Shown here: positions 51,592-60,039 of the stretch, in pieces
Numbering within the stretch: position 1 is the first letter of the stretch
Layout of the letters: every line of letters starts with the position of its first letter
DNA from: Sulfitobacter sp. DSM 110093
Lineage (GTDB): Bacteria; Pseudomonadota; Alphaproteobacteria; Rhodobacterales; Rhodobacteraceae
Direction: 5' to 3'
DNA length: 64,000 bases
Assembly: GCF_022788715.1 (NCBI RefSeq)
Contig: NZ_CP085167.1
Span: 2,043,001-2,107,000 of the forward strand
Position numbers and translations under genes: made by a program
Notes under the pieces: generated by a model
Seen by the model: only the letters and a program-made list of their open reading frames with translations
What the model was told of the DNA's origin: nothing
Databases searched by the model: none

Positions 51592-52722
51592 ATGACATTC
51601 CGCTTCATCCACGCGTCTGATCTGCACATCGGGCGCAAATTCGCGAATATCCCGCAGCCACCCGATGGCAATATTCGCGGGCGTTTGATGGAAGCACGGC
51701 ATGGGGCGATCACAAAGCTTGCCCAAGCCGCCCGTGATCGCGGTGCCGCGCATGTCTTGCTGGCAGGGGATACATTCGATACCGCCACCCCCTCGCCCGC
51801 CGTGGTGCGGCAGGCCCTGACCGCAATGGGCGAAGCGCCAGAGGTGACATGGTGGATCCTGCCCGGCAACCACGACAATCTGCGCGATGCCGAACCCCTG
51901 TGGGATGTGATCGGCCGTGACGCACCCACCAACCTGCGCGCCCTGACCGATGCTGCCGCTATTGAAATGGCCGAGGGCATCACGCTGCTGCCCTGCCCCG
52001 TGGCTTATCGCGCCGGGGCCAGTGATCCAAGCGCACCCCTAGATCATATGCAGAGCCCCGAAGGCCACATAAGGATCGGCTTGGCCCATGGTGGGGTCAC
52101 AGATTTCACCGAAAGCGGCGACGCAATTGCGCCCGACCGGGATCGCCGCGCGGGTTTGGACTATCTTGCGCTTGGCGACTGGCACGGGCGCATGGCGGTG
52201 TCTGAACGGGTGCACTATTGCGGCACGCCCGAACAGGATCGGTTCAAACATGGGCAACGTGGTGTCTGTCTTGCCGTCGATATCGCAGGCCCTGGGACCG
52301 TACCAAAGGTCGAAGAAATAGAAACCGGGAGTTTTCTTTGGTCAGAGGCCGAGCTTGCGCTCCACCCGAGGCAAGACGCCGCTGCGGCCCTGAACGCCCT
52401 GTTGCCCACGACGGGCCGCCGGGATCACCTGCTGCGCGTCACGGCGCGTGGCTGGGCGGGCCTGCCGGATCGCGCCGACCTTGCCCGCGCAGCCGAAACC
52501 TGCGCCCCGGATTTCGCGCATTTCGATCTGGTGACAGATGCGCTGGCCACCCAATATGAGGCGGGCGACCTTGATGAGATCGACCGCGGTGGCGCGTTGC
52601 GTCTGGCCGCAGAAGCACTGGTGTCCGAAGCGGAATCAGAAATCCTTTCGCAAGCAGAGCGTGACGTCGCCGCCGATGCGCTTGCCCGGTTGCATGCCTA
52701 TGTGCAGGGGGCAAAAACATGA
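51592..52722 (+). CDS. SbcD/Mre11/YhaO-like metallophosphoesterase (DNA exonuclease)
   Basis: A 376-residue protein with the metallophosphoesterase motifs FIHASDLHIGRKF, LLAGDTFD, LPGNHDN, IGLAHGG and LGDWHGR, all carrying metal ligands. Length and the short C-terminal cap fit the YhaO/SbcD-like group rather than classical SbcD. With the next gene it should make an SbcCD-type complex that trims DNA ends and hairpins. AGGACAA precedes the ATG, and the stop overlaps the ATPase gene by ATGA. Confidence 0.9.
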   Translation: MTFRFIHASDLHIGRKFANIPQPPDGNIRGRLMEARHGAITKLAQAARDRGAAHVLLAGDTFDTATPSPAVVRQALTAMGEAPEVTWWILPGNHDNLRDAEPLWDVIGRDAPTNLRALTDAAAIEMAEGITLLPCPVAYRAGASDPSAPLDHMQSPEGHIRIGLAHGGVTDFTESGDAIAPDRDRRAGLDYLALGDWHGRMAVSERVHYCGTPEQDRFKHGQRGVCLAVDIAGPGTVPKVEEIETGSFLWSEAELALHPRQDAAAALNALLPTTGRRDHLLRVTARGWAGLPDRADLARAAETCAPDFAHFDLVTDALATQYEAGDLDEIDRGGALRLAAEALVSEAESEILSQAERDVAADALARLHAYVQGAKT

Positions 52723-55319
52723 AAATTCGCGCCATCACCCTCAATAACGTGCGCCGTTTCACCGACCCTGCGCAGGTGGTGGGCATCGGCGACGGTATCA
52801 ATGTGCTGAGCGAGCCGAATGAACACGGCAAATCCACGCTCTTTGATGCGATACAGGCACTATTTTTCAAACCCTATGGCTCGCGCGACAAAGACGTCGC
52901 TGCGTTGCGCCCCCATGCGGGCGGCGCACCAGAGGTGACCGTTGAGGTCGAAACCGACGAGGAGCGTTTTTCGATTTTTAAGCGCTGGTTTCAAAAACCT
53001 CTCGCCACTGTCCACCGCAGCGGCACCCTGATTGCGCAGGCAGACGAAGCCGAGGCATGGATTGCGCAGCTTTTGGGCGGCGATGCGGGCGGACCATCGG
53101 GGTTGATCTGGGTGCGCCAAGGGATGACCGCGCTTACTGGCGGCTCCGGCAAAGAAGAGAAACTGGCGCTGGAGGCCCGCCGTGATCTAATGACCTCGGT
53201 CGGAGCCGAGGTAGAGGCGATGACCGGCGGGCGGCGCATGGACAAAGCCTTGGCCCAATGCCGGGACGAGCTTGCGCATTATGCCACTGCTACGGGGCGT
53301 CCCCGCACAGGCGGGCCGTGGAAAGAGGCGCAAGATCAGGTTGAGGAACTCAGCGCCGAACACGATCACCTTTCTAGCACTGCGCGAGAGTTGCATGACG
53401 CCTTGGCCGAACGGCAGCGTGCCCGCCGCGCCTTGGCCGAGTTGGAAGCCCCCGATGTCGTAGAAGAGCGCCGCCAAAAACTTGAAGTGACGCGTGCCGC
53501 CCATGCCGCAGCCGCACGTCACGCCGAAGAGGTCGAAACCCTCGCTCGCGCCGTGGACCTTGCCCGGCTTAACGCCGAAAGCGCCACCACGCGGCTGGAC
53601 AGCTACCGCGCCGCTGAGGCAGAACAAAAAGCCGCCCTCGCAGAAGAAACCCGTGCCCGACACGCGACCGACGCCGCGCGTTCTGCGTTGGCGGAGCGAC
53701 GCAGCGCAATTGAGGCCGCTGAACTATCCGCACAAGAGGCCCGCACCGCCCTAATAACGGCCGAAGACCAGCGCAGGCGCGCTCAACGTGCAATCGCCGC
53801 ACGCGAAGGAGCAGACCACCGCCGCGCGTTAGAGGCACGGATCAAAGAGACCGAAGAGGCGCGCCGCCGGATGGAGACCGCAGCAGCCGCTGCCCACTCC
53901 GGCCCCGATACTGCCGCCCTGCAACGGCTTGAAGCCCTGTCTGCCGAACTTTCCGCCAGCCGCGCCGCCCGCGATGCGACCGCCACCCAAGTGATCGTGC
54001 ATTATGCGTCCGGCAGCTCGGGCGTGATCCACGGCGATGACGGCCCCCTAGCCGATGGGACGGCCCTGCCCCTGCCGCGCAGCACGACGCTGCGGATCGA
54101 TGGGGTCGGCAGTTTGGAAATCCACCCTGCTGCATCCGGGCAAGAGGACGGCTCGGTTGAGGCCGCAACGGCGAAATTGCAAACCGCCCTCGATCAAATC
54201 GGCGCGGCTGATCTTACCGAGGCCCGCGCCGCCACCGCCGCCCGCGCCGAAGCTGCCGCGCGACAAGGGGAAGCAAAGGCCGTGTTGGCCAGCCTCGCGC
54301 CCAACGGCATTGATGCGCTGCACCAAGAGCTTGCCTCCATTCCGACCCCAACAACCGAAACCGACGCACCCGATGTTGAAACAGCCGAAAATGCCCTGCA
54401 AACCGCGCAGACCCACCACGAGGCCTGCCGCATAATCCGAGAAACAGCAGCCGAAGCGCTGGCCGATGCCAAGGCCGACGCCGCGCGCAGTGACGCGCTG
54501 CTAACCTCGCTTACCGACCGCCTGCAGCGCGCAGAGACACAGCAGGCCAAACTGGGTGACGTCGCCGAAGAAGACCTTGCCACCCAAACCGTCACCACTG
54601 CGGCAGCGCTAGAGGCTGCTCGGCTTGCCCATGCCGAAAAGGCAAAAGACGCACCCGATGCGGCCAGCCTTCAGGCCGCCCTTACCCGTGCGGAATCAGT
54701 AGAAACGCAAGCCCGCGATGAGATTGCCCGCCTGCGCCCCCTGCTCGCCCGGCTCAGCGAACGGATCACCCGGGCATCCGGCGACGCGGTAGAAGAGCGA
54801 CTGGCGGAGACCCAAGAGCAATTGCAGGCCGCAGAAGATAAACTTGCACGGATTACGCATGAGGTCGCCGTGCTCACCCGGCTAGAGACCGCCTTGCAAG
54901 ATGCGCGCAACGAGGCACGCGAGCGGTATTTCACCCCCATTGTCAAAGAACTCAAACCCTTGCTGCAACTGCTTTGGCCGGACGCCGAACTGACGTGGGG
55001 CGAAGAATCTCTGCTGCCTCATGCCCTAATCCGTGGAGGGCGGGAGGAGCCGATTGATGTTCTTTCCGGCGGCACACAGGAACAGGTGGCGCTGCTGGTG
55101 CGGCTTGCCTTTGCCCGGATGCTGGCCCGCGCGGGGCGCATCGTGCCGGTGATCTTGGATGATGCGCTGGTCTTTACCGATGACGACCGGATTGAGCGGA
55201 TGTTCGACGCGCTTCACCGACAAGCGGGCGATATGCAGATCATCGTACTGACCTGTCGACAGCGGGCGTTTCGTGCGCTCGGGGGGCAGGCTTTGCGCCT
55301 GCAAATGGTCAAGGAATAG
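52719..55319 (+). CDS. SbcC/Rad50/YhaN-like ATPase without zinc hook
   Basis: An 866-residue SMC-like ATPase. Walker A EPNEHGKST is at 32-40; the C-terminal lobe has the ABC signature DVLSGGTQEQVALLVRLAFARML and Walker B PVILDDALVFTDDDR. Two long Ala/Glu/Arg-rich coiled coils (about 180-430 and 500-740) flank a short beta-rich insert (about 425-475, with QVIVHYASGSSGV and STTLRIDGVGSLEI) at the place where Rad50 would have its CxxC hook; no CxxC is seen. Shorter than E. coli SbcC (about 1050). Coupled to the nuclease gene. Confidence 0.9.
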   Translation: MKIRAITLNNVRRFTDPAQVVGIGDGINVLSEPNEHGKSTLFDAIQALFFKPYGSRDKDVAALRPHAGGAPEVTVEVETDEERFSIFKRWFQKPLATVHRSGTLIAQADEAEAWIAQLLGGDAGGPSGLIWVRQGMTALTGGSGKEEKLALEARRDLMTSVGAEVEAMTGGRRMDKALAQCRDELAHYATATGRPRTGGPWKEAQDQVEELSAEHDHLSSTARELHDALAERQRARRALAELEAPDVVEERRQKLEVTRAAHAAAARHAEEVETLARAVDLARLNAESATTRLDSYRAAEAEQKAALAEETRARHATDAARSALAERRSAIEAAELSAQEARTALITAEDQRRRAQRAIAAREGADHRRALEARIKETEEARRRMETAAAAAHSGPDTAALQRLEALSAELSASRAARDATATQVIVHYASGSSGVIHGDDGPLADGTALPLPRSTTLRIDGVGSLEIHPAASGQEDGSVEAATAKLQTALDQIGAADLTEARAATAARAEAAARQGEAKAVLASLAPNGIDALHQELASIPTPTTETDAPDVETAENALQTAQTHHEACRIIRETAAEALADAKADAARSDALLTSLTDRLQRAETQQAKLGDVAEEDLATQTVTTAAALEAARLAHAEKAKDAPDAASLQAALTRAESVETQARDEIARLRPLLARLSERITRASGDAVEERLAETQEQLQAAEDKLARITHEVAVLTRLETALQDARNEARERYFTPIVKELKPLLQLLWPDAELTWGEESLLPHALIRGGREEPIDVLSGGTQEQVALLVRLAFARMLARAGRIVPVILDDALVFTDDDRIERMFDALHRQAGDMQIIVLTCRQRAFRALGGQALRLQMVKE

Positions 55320-55434
55320 TCCCCCAGCCTACTGCCCGCGCAACCGGAGCGTTTATTATTAGGGTCGAATGAACCTTTCCTTTTGTCACGCGTTGCCTTG
55401 ATAGCACCTGCGCAGGGCATTTGGGGGGAAGACT

Positions 55435-56541
55435 TTGAGCGATATCGCCGCGATCAGACGGCTGTTGGAAGTGTTGGTACTCATCGCCCTCTTCGTAACT
55501 GCCTATTTCGCCAAGGATCTACTGCTGCCGATCTTGCTTGGCTTCCTCCTCGCTCTCACACTCAGCCCGTTGATCCGCTCGCTGGAAAGACTTGGCATCG
55601 CGGCCCCGCTGGGTGCAGTGCTGTTGATTGGCTTTGTCGGGTTGATCATCTTCCTGTTGGCAGGGCTCTCGGCGGGTACTGTCGCCACTTGGGCCGATGA
55701 GATTCCATCTTTAGGGAATGAAATCCGACGCAAGCTACAGGGCTGGGTTCAAACGGTGGAAAACGTCCGCTCGGCGACCGAACAGGTGGAACAGATCACC
55801 ACAGAAAACGGCGGCGGCAGCCCCGACGAGGTGGTGATGAAGCAGCCGGGTCTGCTGAACAACGCCATGAACACCGGTGCGCGGATCGGTGGCACAGTGG
55901 CCGTGGCCTTGGTATTGGCCCTGTTCTTGCTGGCCTCTGGCGATATGTTCTACCTCAAGCTTGTGCAGTCTTTCCAAACATTCACGGGCAAGAAACGCGC
56001 ATTGAAAGCGGTCTATGACGTTGAGCGCCGCGTCTCGCGCTACTTGTTAACCATCACAGTCATCAACGCAGGTTTGGGCATCTCTGTCGGGCTTTACCTT
56101 TTCGCGCTTGGCCTTCCGGTGCCTTATGTCTGGGGCATGGCGGCATTCTTGCTGAACTTCCTGCCCTATATCGGCGGCGTAATCGGTGCCGTGCTGGTTG
56201 GCGCCTATGCCATTGCTACATTTGACAGCGTTGGCTACGCGATCCTTGCCCCAATTGGGTATCAAATCCTAACCGGGATCGAAGGCCAGTTCGTCACCCC
56301 CTACCTCGTGGGTCGACGGCTAGAGATTAACACGGTTGCCGTGTTCCTTACCGTGGTCTTTTGGGGCTGGCTGTGGGGGATTGCGGGCGCACTGGTGGCG
56401 GTGCCCTTCCTCGTGGTGTTCAAGGTGATCTGTGAGAATGTCACAGCCCTTAATATGGTCGGGAATTTTCTGGATAAATCCAACCCCGAACTTGGCGCAT
56501 CCGCGGCAGATGAAACCGCCGCGGACAAGCCTGTTGCTTAA
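55435..56541 (+). CDS. AI-2E family transporter (TqsA/PerM-like)
   Basis: A 368-residue membrane protein with about eight helices. The N-terminal pair (LEVLVLIALFVTAYFAKDLLLPILLGFLLALTLSPL), a soluble loop (about 90-145), the GLPVPYVWGMAAFLLNFLPYIGG block and EGQFVTPYLVGRRLEINTVAVFLTVVFWGWLWG are family traits. Members have been linked to AI-2 export or Na+/H+ exchange; the substrate is open. The start is TTG at 55435 after GGGGGGAAG. It meets the TRAP operon tail to tail (6-bp gap). Confidence 0.9.
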   Translation: MSDIAAIRRLLEVLVLIALFVTAYFAKDLLLPILLGFLLALTLSPLIRSLERLGIAAPLGAVLLIGFVGLIIFLLAGLSAGTVATWADEIPSLGNEIRRKLQGWVQTVENVRSATEQVEQITTENGGGSPDEVVMKQPGLLNNAMNTGARIGGTVAVALVLALFLLASGDMFYLKLVQSFQTFTGKKRALKAVYDVERRVSRYLLTITVINAGLGISVGLYLFALGLPVPYVWGMAAFLLNFLPYIGGVIGAVLVGAYAIATFDSVGYAILAPIGYQILTGIEGQFVTPYLVGRRLEINTVAVFLTVVFWGWLWGIAGALVAVPFLVVFKVICENVTALNMVGNFLDKSNPELGASAADETAADKPVA

Positions 56542-56547
56542 GCCTGC

Positions 56548-57948
56548 CTAGCCCGCGAGGGACGGCAGCCAGAGCACGATCTGCGGGAAGGCCACCAGCA
56601 AGCCAATGGTCACCGCGTCAGCAACGAAGAAGGGCATCACACCGCGGAACACGTCCTGCACGCTGAGGTCGGGGCGCACGCCCGCGACGACAAAGCAGTT
56701 GAGGCCGATGGGCGGCGTGATCAAACAGAACTCCGCCATCTTCACCACCAGAATACCGAACCAGATCGCGCACATCGGGCCGGACATGCCAAAGGCACTG
56801 TCCGCCGCCGAGACGAATTCGCCCCCGTTGAGCGCCATCACCGCCGGGTAAACCACGGGCAGCGTCAGCAGCAACATTCCGATCGCATCCATGAACATGC
56901 CCAAAACGGCATAGGCCAGCAGGATGCAGATCAGGATCAGCATCGGCGAGGTTTCGAGCGATGAAATCCAATCGGCGAATGCGCCCGGCAGATCGGCAAA
57001 GCCCAAGAAGCGTACATAGATCAAGACGCCCCAGATGATGGTGAAGATCATCACTGTCAGCTTGGCCGTCTCCAACAGCGCGTCCTTCAACTCCGCCAAA
57101 CGCATCCCACGGAAGACCGCCATGCAGAAGACGATAAAGGCCCCCACGGCGCCGCCTTCTGTCGGGGTGCCCCATGCATCGCCAAAGGGGTTGTAGACGA
57201 AGAAGATGATGATCACGACCACCGCGACAATCGGCAGCGCGGCAGGCAACGAGGCAAAGCGTTCACGCCATGTGAAGCCGGTCACCGGCGGGCCGACGTT
57301 CTTCCAGATCATGGCGATGCCGATGATCAACACCGCATAGACCACCGCCGAAAAGGCACCGGGGATAAAGCCCGCCAACAGCAGCTTGCCCACGTCCTGC
57401 TCAACAATGATCGCATAGATCACCAAGATCGCCGAGGGCGGGATCAGCGAGGCCAGCGTGCCCCCAGCTGCCACGACACCCGCCGCGAATTGCTTGTTAT
57501 AGCCGATCTTGAGCATTTCGGGAATGGCGATCCGTGCGAAAACCGCAGCCGTCGCAACCGAAGCACCCGACACGGCCGCAAAACCTGCTGTGGCAAAAAC
57601 GGTCGAAACCGCCAAACCGCCCGGCACCCAAGCGAACCAACGTTTCGCTGCCTCAAAGATCGCTTTGGTCAGACCTGCGTAATAGGCCAGAAAGCCGATC
57701 AGAATGAAGGTGGGGATCAGTGAGAGTGTCTGGCTTGATACTTTCGAGTGCGGCACCTGCCCGGCGGTCTTGATTGCCACGGTCAGCGCCCAGCCAAGCT
57801 GGTCCCACTCCATGCCCTTCTTGGCCCAGAAAATCCAGATAAGGCCGATAAGCCCGGCCATGGCGGCGGCAAAGGCCACCCGCATGCCAAGCACCACCAT
57901 AAGCAGCATGCCGCCCGAGACCCAAAGGCCGATTTCAATAGGATCCAT
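56548..57948 (-). CDS. TRAP transporter large permease (DctM type)
   Basis: A 466-residue protein with about 12 or more helices, the ion-coupled transport subunit of a TRAP importer. LASLIPPSAILVIYAIIVEQDVGKLLLAGFIPG and CLITPPIGLNCFVVAG are typical DctM blocks, quoted as landmarks. It shares one base with the DctQ stop (TGATG). The solute is unknown. Confidence 0.95.
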   Translation of the reverse strand: MDPIEIGLWVSGGMLLMVVLGMRVAFAAAMAGLIGLIWIFWAKKGMEWDQLGWALTVAIKTAGQVPHSKVSSQTLSLIPTFILIGFLAYYAGLTKAIFEAAKRWFAWVPGGLAVSTVFATAGFAAVSGASVATAAVFARIAIPEMLKIGYNKQFAAGVVAAGGTLASLIPPSAILVIYAIIVEQDVGKLLLAGFIPGAFSAVVYAVLIIGIAMIWKNVGPPVTGFTWRERFASLPAALPIVAVVVIIIFFVYNPFGDAWGTPTEGGAVGAFIVFCMAVFRGMRLAELKDALLETAKLTVMIFTIIWGVLIYVRFLGFADLPGAFADWISSLETSPMLILICILLAYAVLGMFMDAIGMLLLTLPVVYPAVMALNGGEFVSAADSAFGMSGPMCAIWFGILVVKMAEFCLITPPIGLNCFVVAGVRPDLSVQDVFRGVMPFFVADAVTIGLLVAFPQIVLWLPSLAG

Positions 57949-58577
57949 CAGTCACGTCCATCCAGTTGTTCGGCCTCGGCCATTGCTTGTTCCGCCGCCG
58001 ATTGCACCAGCGGCACGGCCACGGGGCGTTCCAGCCCCAACACTAAGGCCCGGCCATAGCCCCAGATTTGCAGGCAAAGCCGCAAGGAGATCACGGCAAA
58101 GGCCAGCGGCACCACCAGTTTGCTGGGCCAGATCGGCAGGCCGATGTCGATCGAGCTGTCGCGGCTCCACATCGGGGCGGCCATATCAAAGCTGCGGTCG
58201 AAATGCGCCCAAGCGCCCCATGTGAGCGCCAGCATCAAGAGCAGGATCAGCACCACCGACAGCAGTTCCGCCGCCCAAAGCGCACGGCCCTTCAACTGCC
58301 CAATCAGGATGTCCATGCGCACATGCCCGCCCATACGTTGGGTATAGGCAATGCCCATAATGGCGATGAAGGGCATCGCCGCTTCGATCCAGTCGACATA
58401 GCCCGCCAGTGGCGTGGAAAAGAACTTGCGCCCCCCCACGGACCAAACGGCCAGCACCATCAACATGAAAACGGCAATCCCCGAGATCAGGGCAAAGATG
58501 GTCTCTAGCTTCAGCAGGCCCCGGTCGAGGCGGCTGAGGAGGCTGCTGTCCTCCAGCACGGCGGATGATCCGGCCAT
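57948..58577 (-). CDS. TRAP transporter small permease (DctQ type)
   Basis: A 209-residue protein with four helices. EAAMPFIAIMGIAYTQRMGGHVRMDILIGQL is the DctQ signature region (the R-x-x-H-x-x-x-D pattern). It accompanies DctM in the membrane. A 96-bp gap with a stem-loop separates it from the upstream binding-protein gene. Confidence 0.93.
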   Translation of the reverse strand: MAGSSAVLEDSSLLSRLDRGLLKLETIFALISGIAVFMLMVLAVWSVGGRKFFSTPLAGYVDWIEAAMPFIAIMGIAYTQRMGGHVRMDILIGQLKGRALWAAELLSVVLILLLMLALTWGAWAHFDRSFDMAAPMWSRDSSIDIGLPIWPSKLVVPLAFAVISLRLCLQIWGYGRALVLGLERPVAVPLVQSAAEQAMAEAEQLDGRD

Positions 58578-58625
58578 CGGCTCTCCTTTTCAGAAAGTCT
58601 GTTTGTTTCGTTTCAAAAGTCGAAA

Positions 58626-58651
58626 GGGCCGCGCGGTTTGCCGCACGGCCC
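58626..58651 (-). terminator. Stem-loop between the TRAP binding-protein and permease genes
   Basis: GGGCCG and GCGG (58626-58636) pair with CCGC and CGGCCC (58641-58651), loop TTTG, one mismatch. On the minus strand it is followed by TTTCGACTTTTG. It lies 22 bp past the binding-protein stop, so it probably acts as a partial terminator or message stabiliser that makes more binding protein than permease. Confidence 0.7.
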
Positions 58652-58673
58652 TCACAGTCCTGCGTGGCAGGGC

Positions 58674-59690
58674 TTAGTTCGACGCCTGCTCTTTTTCCAG
58701 CGTTTCGATCACGAGATCGTAAAGTTCCTGACCCGGAATGCCTTGGGCTTCCATGTCTTTGATCCATGCTTCACGCGCAGGGTCAGCCGCTTTGGCTTTG
58801 AACTCGGCGATTACCTCTGGGGTAAATTCGACCTTCTCAACGCCCTTTTCTTCAAGAACGGAATCCCAACGCTCAAGCAGTTCGCCGTAGTTAGCGAGGT
58901 AGTGATCCAGCGCCTCATCGACGGAACCATCAAGCGCTTCGCGCTCTGCGTCGCTGAGCGAGTCATAGGCGTCGATGTTCACCACAACGGGGCAGTTCAC
59001 AGTGCCGGGGTTGAGGTTTGCAGTCCACCAATCGGCTTTGTTGATCGTGCCAAAGCTGAGGTGCGCGTGCTGGGCGAAGGCCACGGTGTCGACAACACCG
59101 GATTCCATCGCGTTATATGCTTCCGAAGAAGTCACGGATGTCGGCACACCGCCTACGGCTTCGAAGGCTTTGCCCAGACCGCCGGTGGCGCGGACGCGCA
59201 TGCCGTCGAAATCTTCCAACGTGGTGCGCGGATCGCCGGTGCCGACAAGGTTGTACTGTGGCATGGGCGAAGTCATCAGCATTTTCGCATTCCACTGTGC
59301 CATCTCTTTGGCGACGGCGGGGTGGTCATAGACCGCTTTGGAAACCGCGACTTCCTCTTCGAGGTTGCTTACCCCCAGAAACGGCAGTTCCAGCACGGTG
59401 ATCGCGCGGTTCTTGTCGGCGTGGTAGCCGGCGCAGAACTGGGCCATCTCGAAAGCACCGATGGAGATACCGTCGAGGTTCTCACGGTTCTTGGACAGGC
59501 CGCCGTAGCTGACGTTGATGGTAAATTCGCCGTTGGTCTTCTCGCTCACCAGTTCGGCGATCTTTTCGACATGTTCGGTGAAGGCGCGGCGCTTGCCCCA
59601 AACGGAGGCGTTCCATTCGGTCGCGGCAGCTTGGCCGACAAAGGCAACGCTCAGCGCACAGGCGGCGGCGCCGCTCAGCAGTTTATTCAT
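58674..59690 (-). CDS. TRAP transporter substrate-binding protein (DctP type)
   Basis: A 338-residue periplasmic protein. Signal peptide MNKLLSGAAACALSVAFVGQ with cleavage near QAAA-TEW. The DctP family is shown by NGEFTINVSYGG, ELPFLG, the substrate-anchoring Arg in DFDGMRVRATGG and PTSVTSSEAYNAMESGVVDT (Gln/Glu and Asn contacts). No residue pattern identifies the ligand. GGGAGAG precedes the ATG, and a run of nine G (minus strand) lies 17 bp upstream of the start. First gene of the TRAP operon. Confidence 0.93.
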   Translation of the reverse strand: MNKLLSGAAACALSVAFVGQAAATEWNASVWGKRRAFTEHVEKIAELVSEKTNGEFTINVSYGGLSKNRENLDGISIGAFEMAQFCAGYHADKNRAITVLELPFLGVSNLEEEVAVSKAVYDHPAVAKEMAQWNAKMLMTSPMPQYNLVGTGDPRTTLEDFDGMRVRATGGLGKAFEAVGGVPTSVTSSEAYNAMESGVVDTVAFAQHAHLSFGTINKADWWTANLNPGTVNCPVVVNIDAYDSLSDAEREALDGSVDEALDHYLANYGELLERWDSVLEEKGVEKVEFTPEVIAEFKAKAADPAREAWIKDMEAQGIPGQELYDLVIETLEKEQASN

Positions 59691-60039
59691 GATTTCTCTC
59701 CCTAAAATCCCCCCCCCTTATGGGCGGATTGGCGCACAGGCTACCCCGCGGGGCGGAGCCTGCCAACCCCGTCATGCCGCGCAAATACGACAGCCGCAAG
59801 ACAGTCGCCGCGTGTTTGACTGTCAAGGTATTGAAAAATCTTCCTAATCGCTTCTTCGCCAAAGAAAATTTACAGACATCCCGGCAGACGGGAAAAAGCT
59901 TTACAGGCAAGCCCTTGTAATCCAGTTGCTTATTCACTTCTTTTCACGGGCCGCTATGATCCAGCTTAGGAGGAGGCCACGGAAAGCAGGGGAGACCCGC
60001 GCCCCGTGGCAAGACGCGAACATCAAGGGAGGAACCACC
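59691..60039. promoter_or_regulatory. 349-bp divergent control region between the TRAP operon and acs
   Basis: No gene is seen. It begins (dctP side) with a run of nine C at 59709-59717, includes the palindrome CCCCGCGGGG (59744-59753), an AT-rich stretch around 59815-59900 likely to hold promoters, and ends with the GGGAGGAACC ribosome site of acs. No regulator binding site could be identified. Confidence 0.55.

Noticed and set aside
51201..51620. A 139-codon plus-strand frame in the gap before the SbcD-like gene.
   Set aside because: Composition looks random, no family likeness, and it overlaps the true nuclease start out of frame.
58638..59705. A 355-codon plus-strand frame opposite the TRAP binding protein.
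   Set aside because: Antisense shadow of the DctP-type gene.
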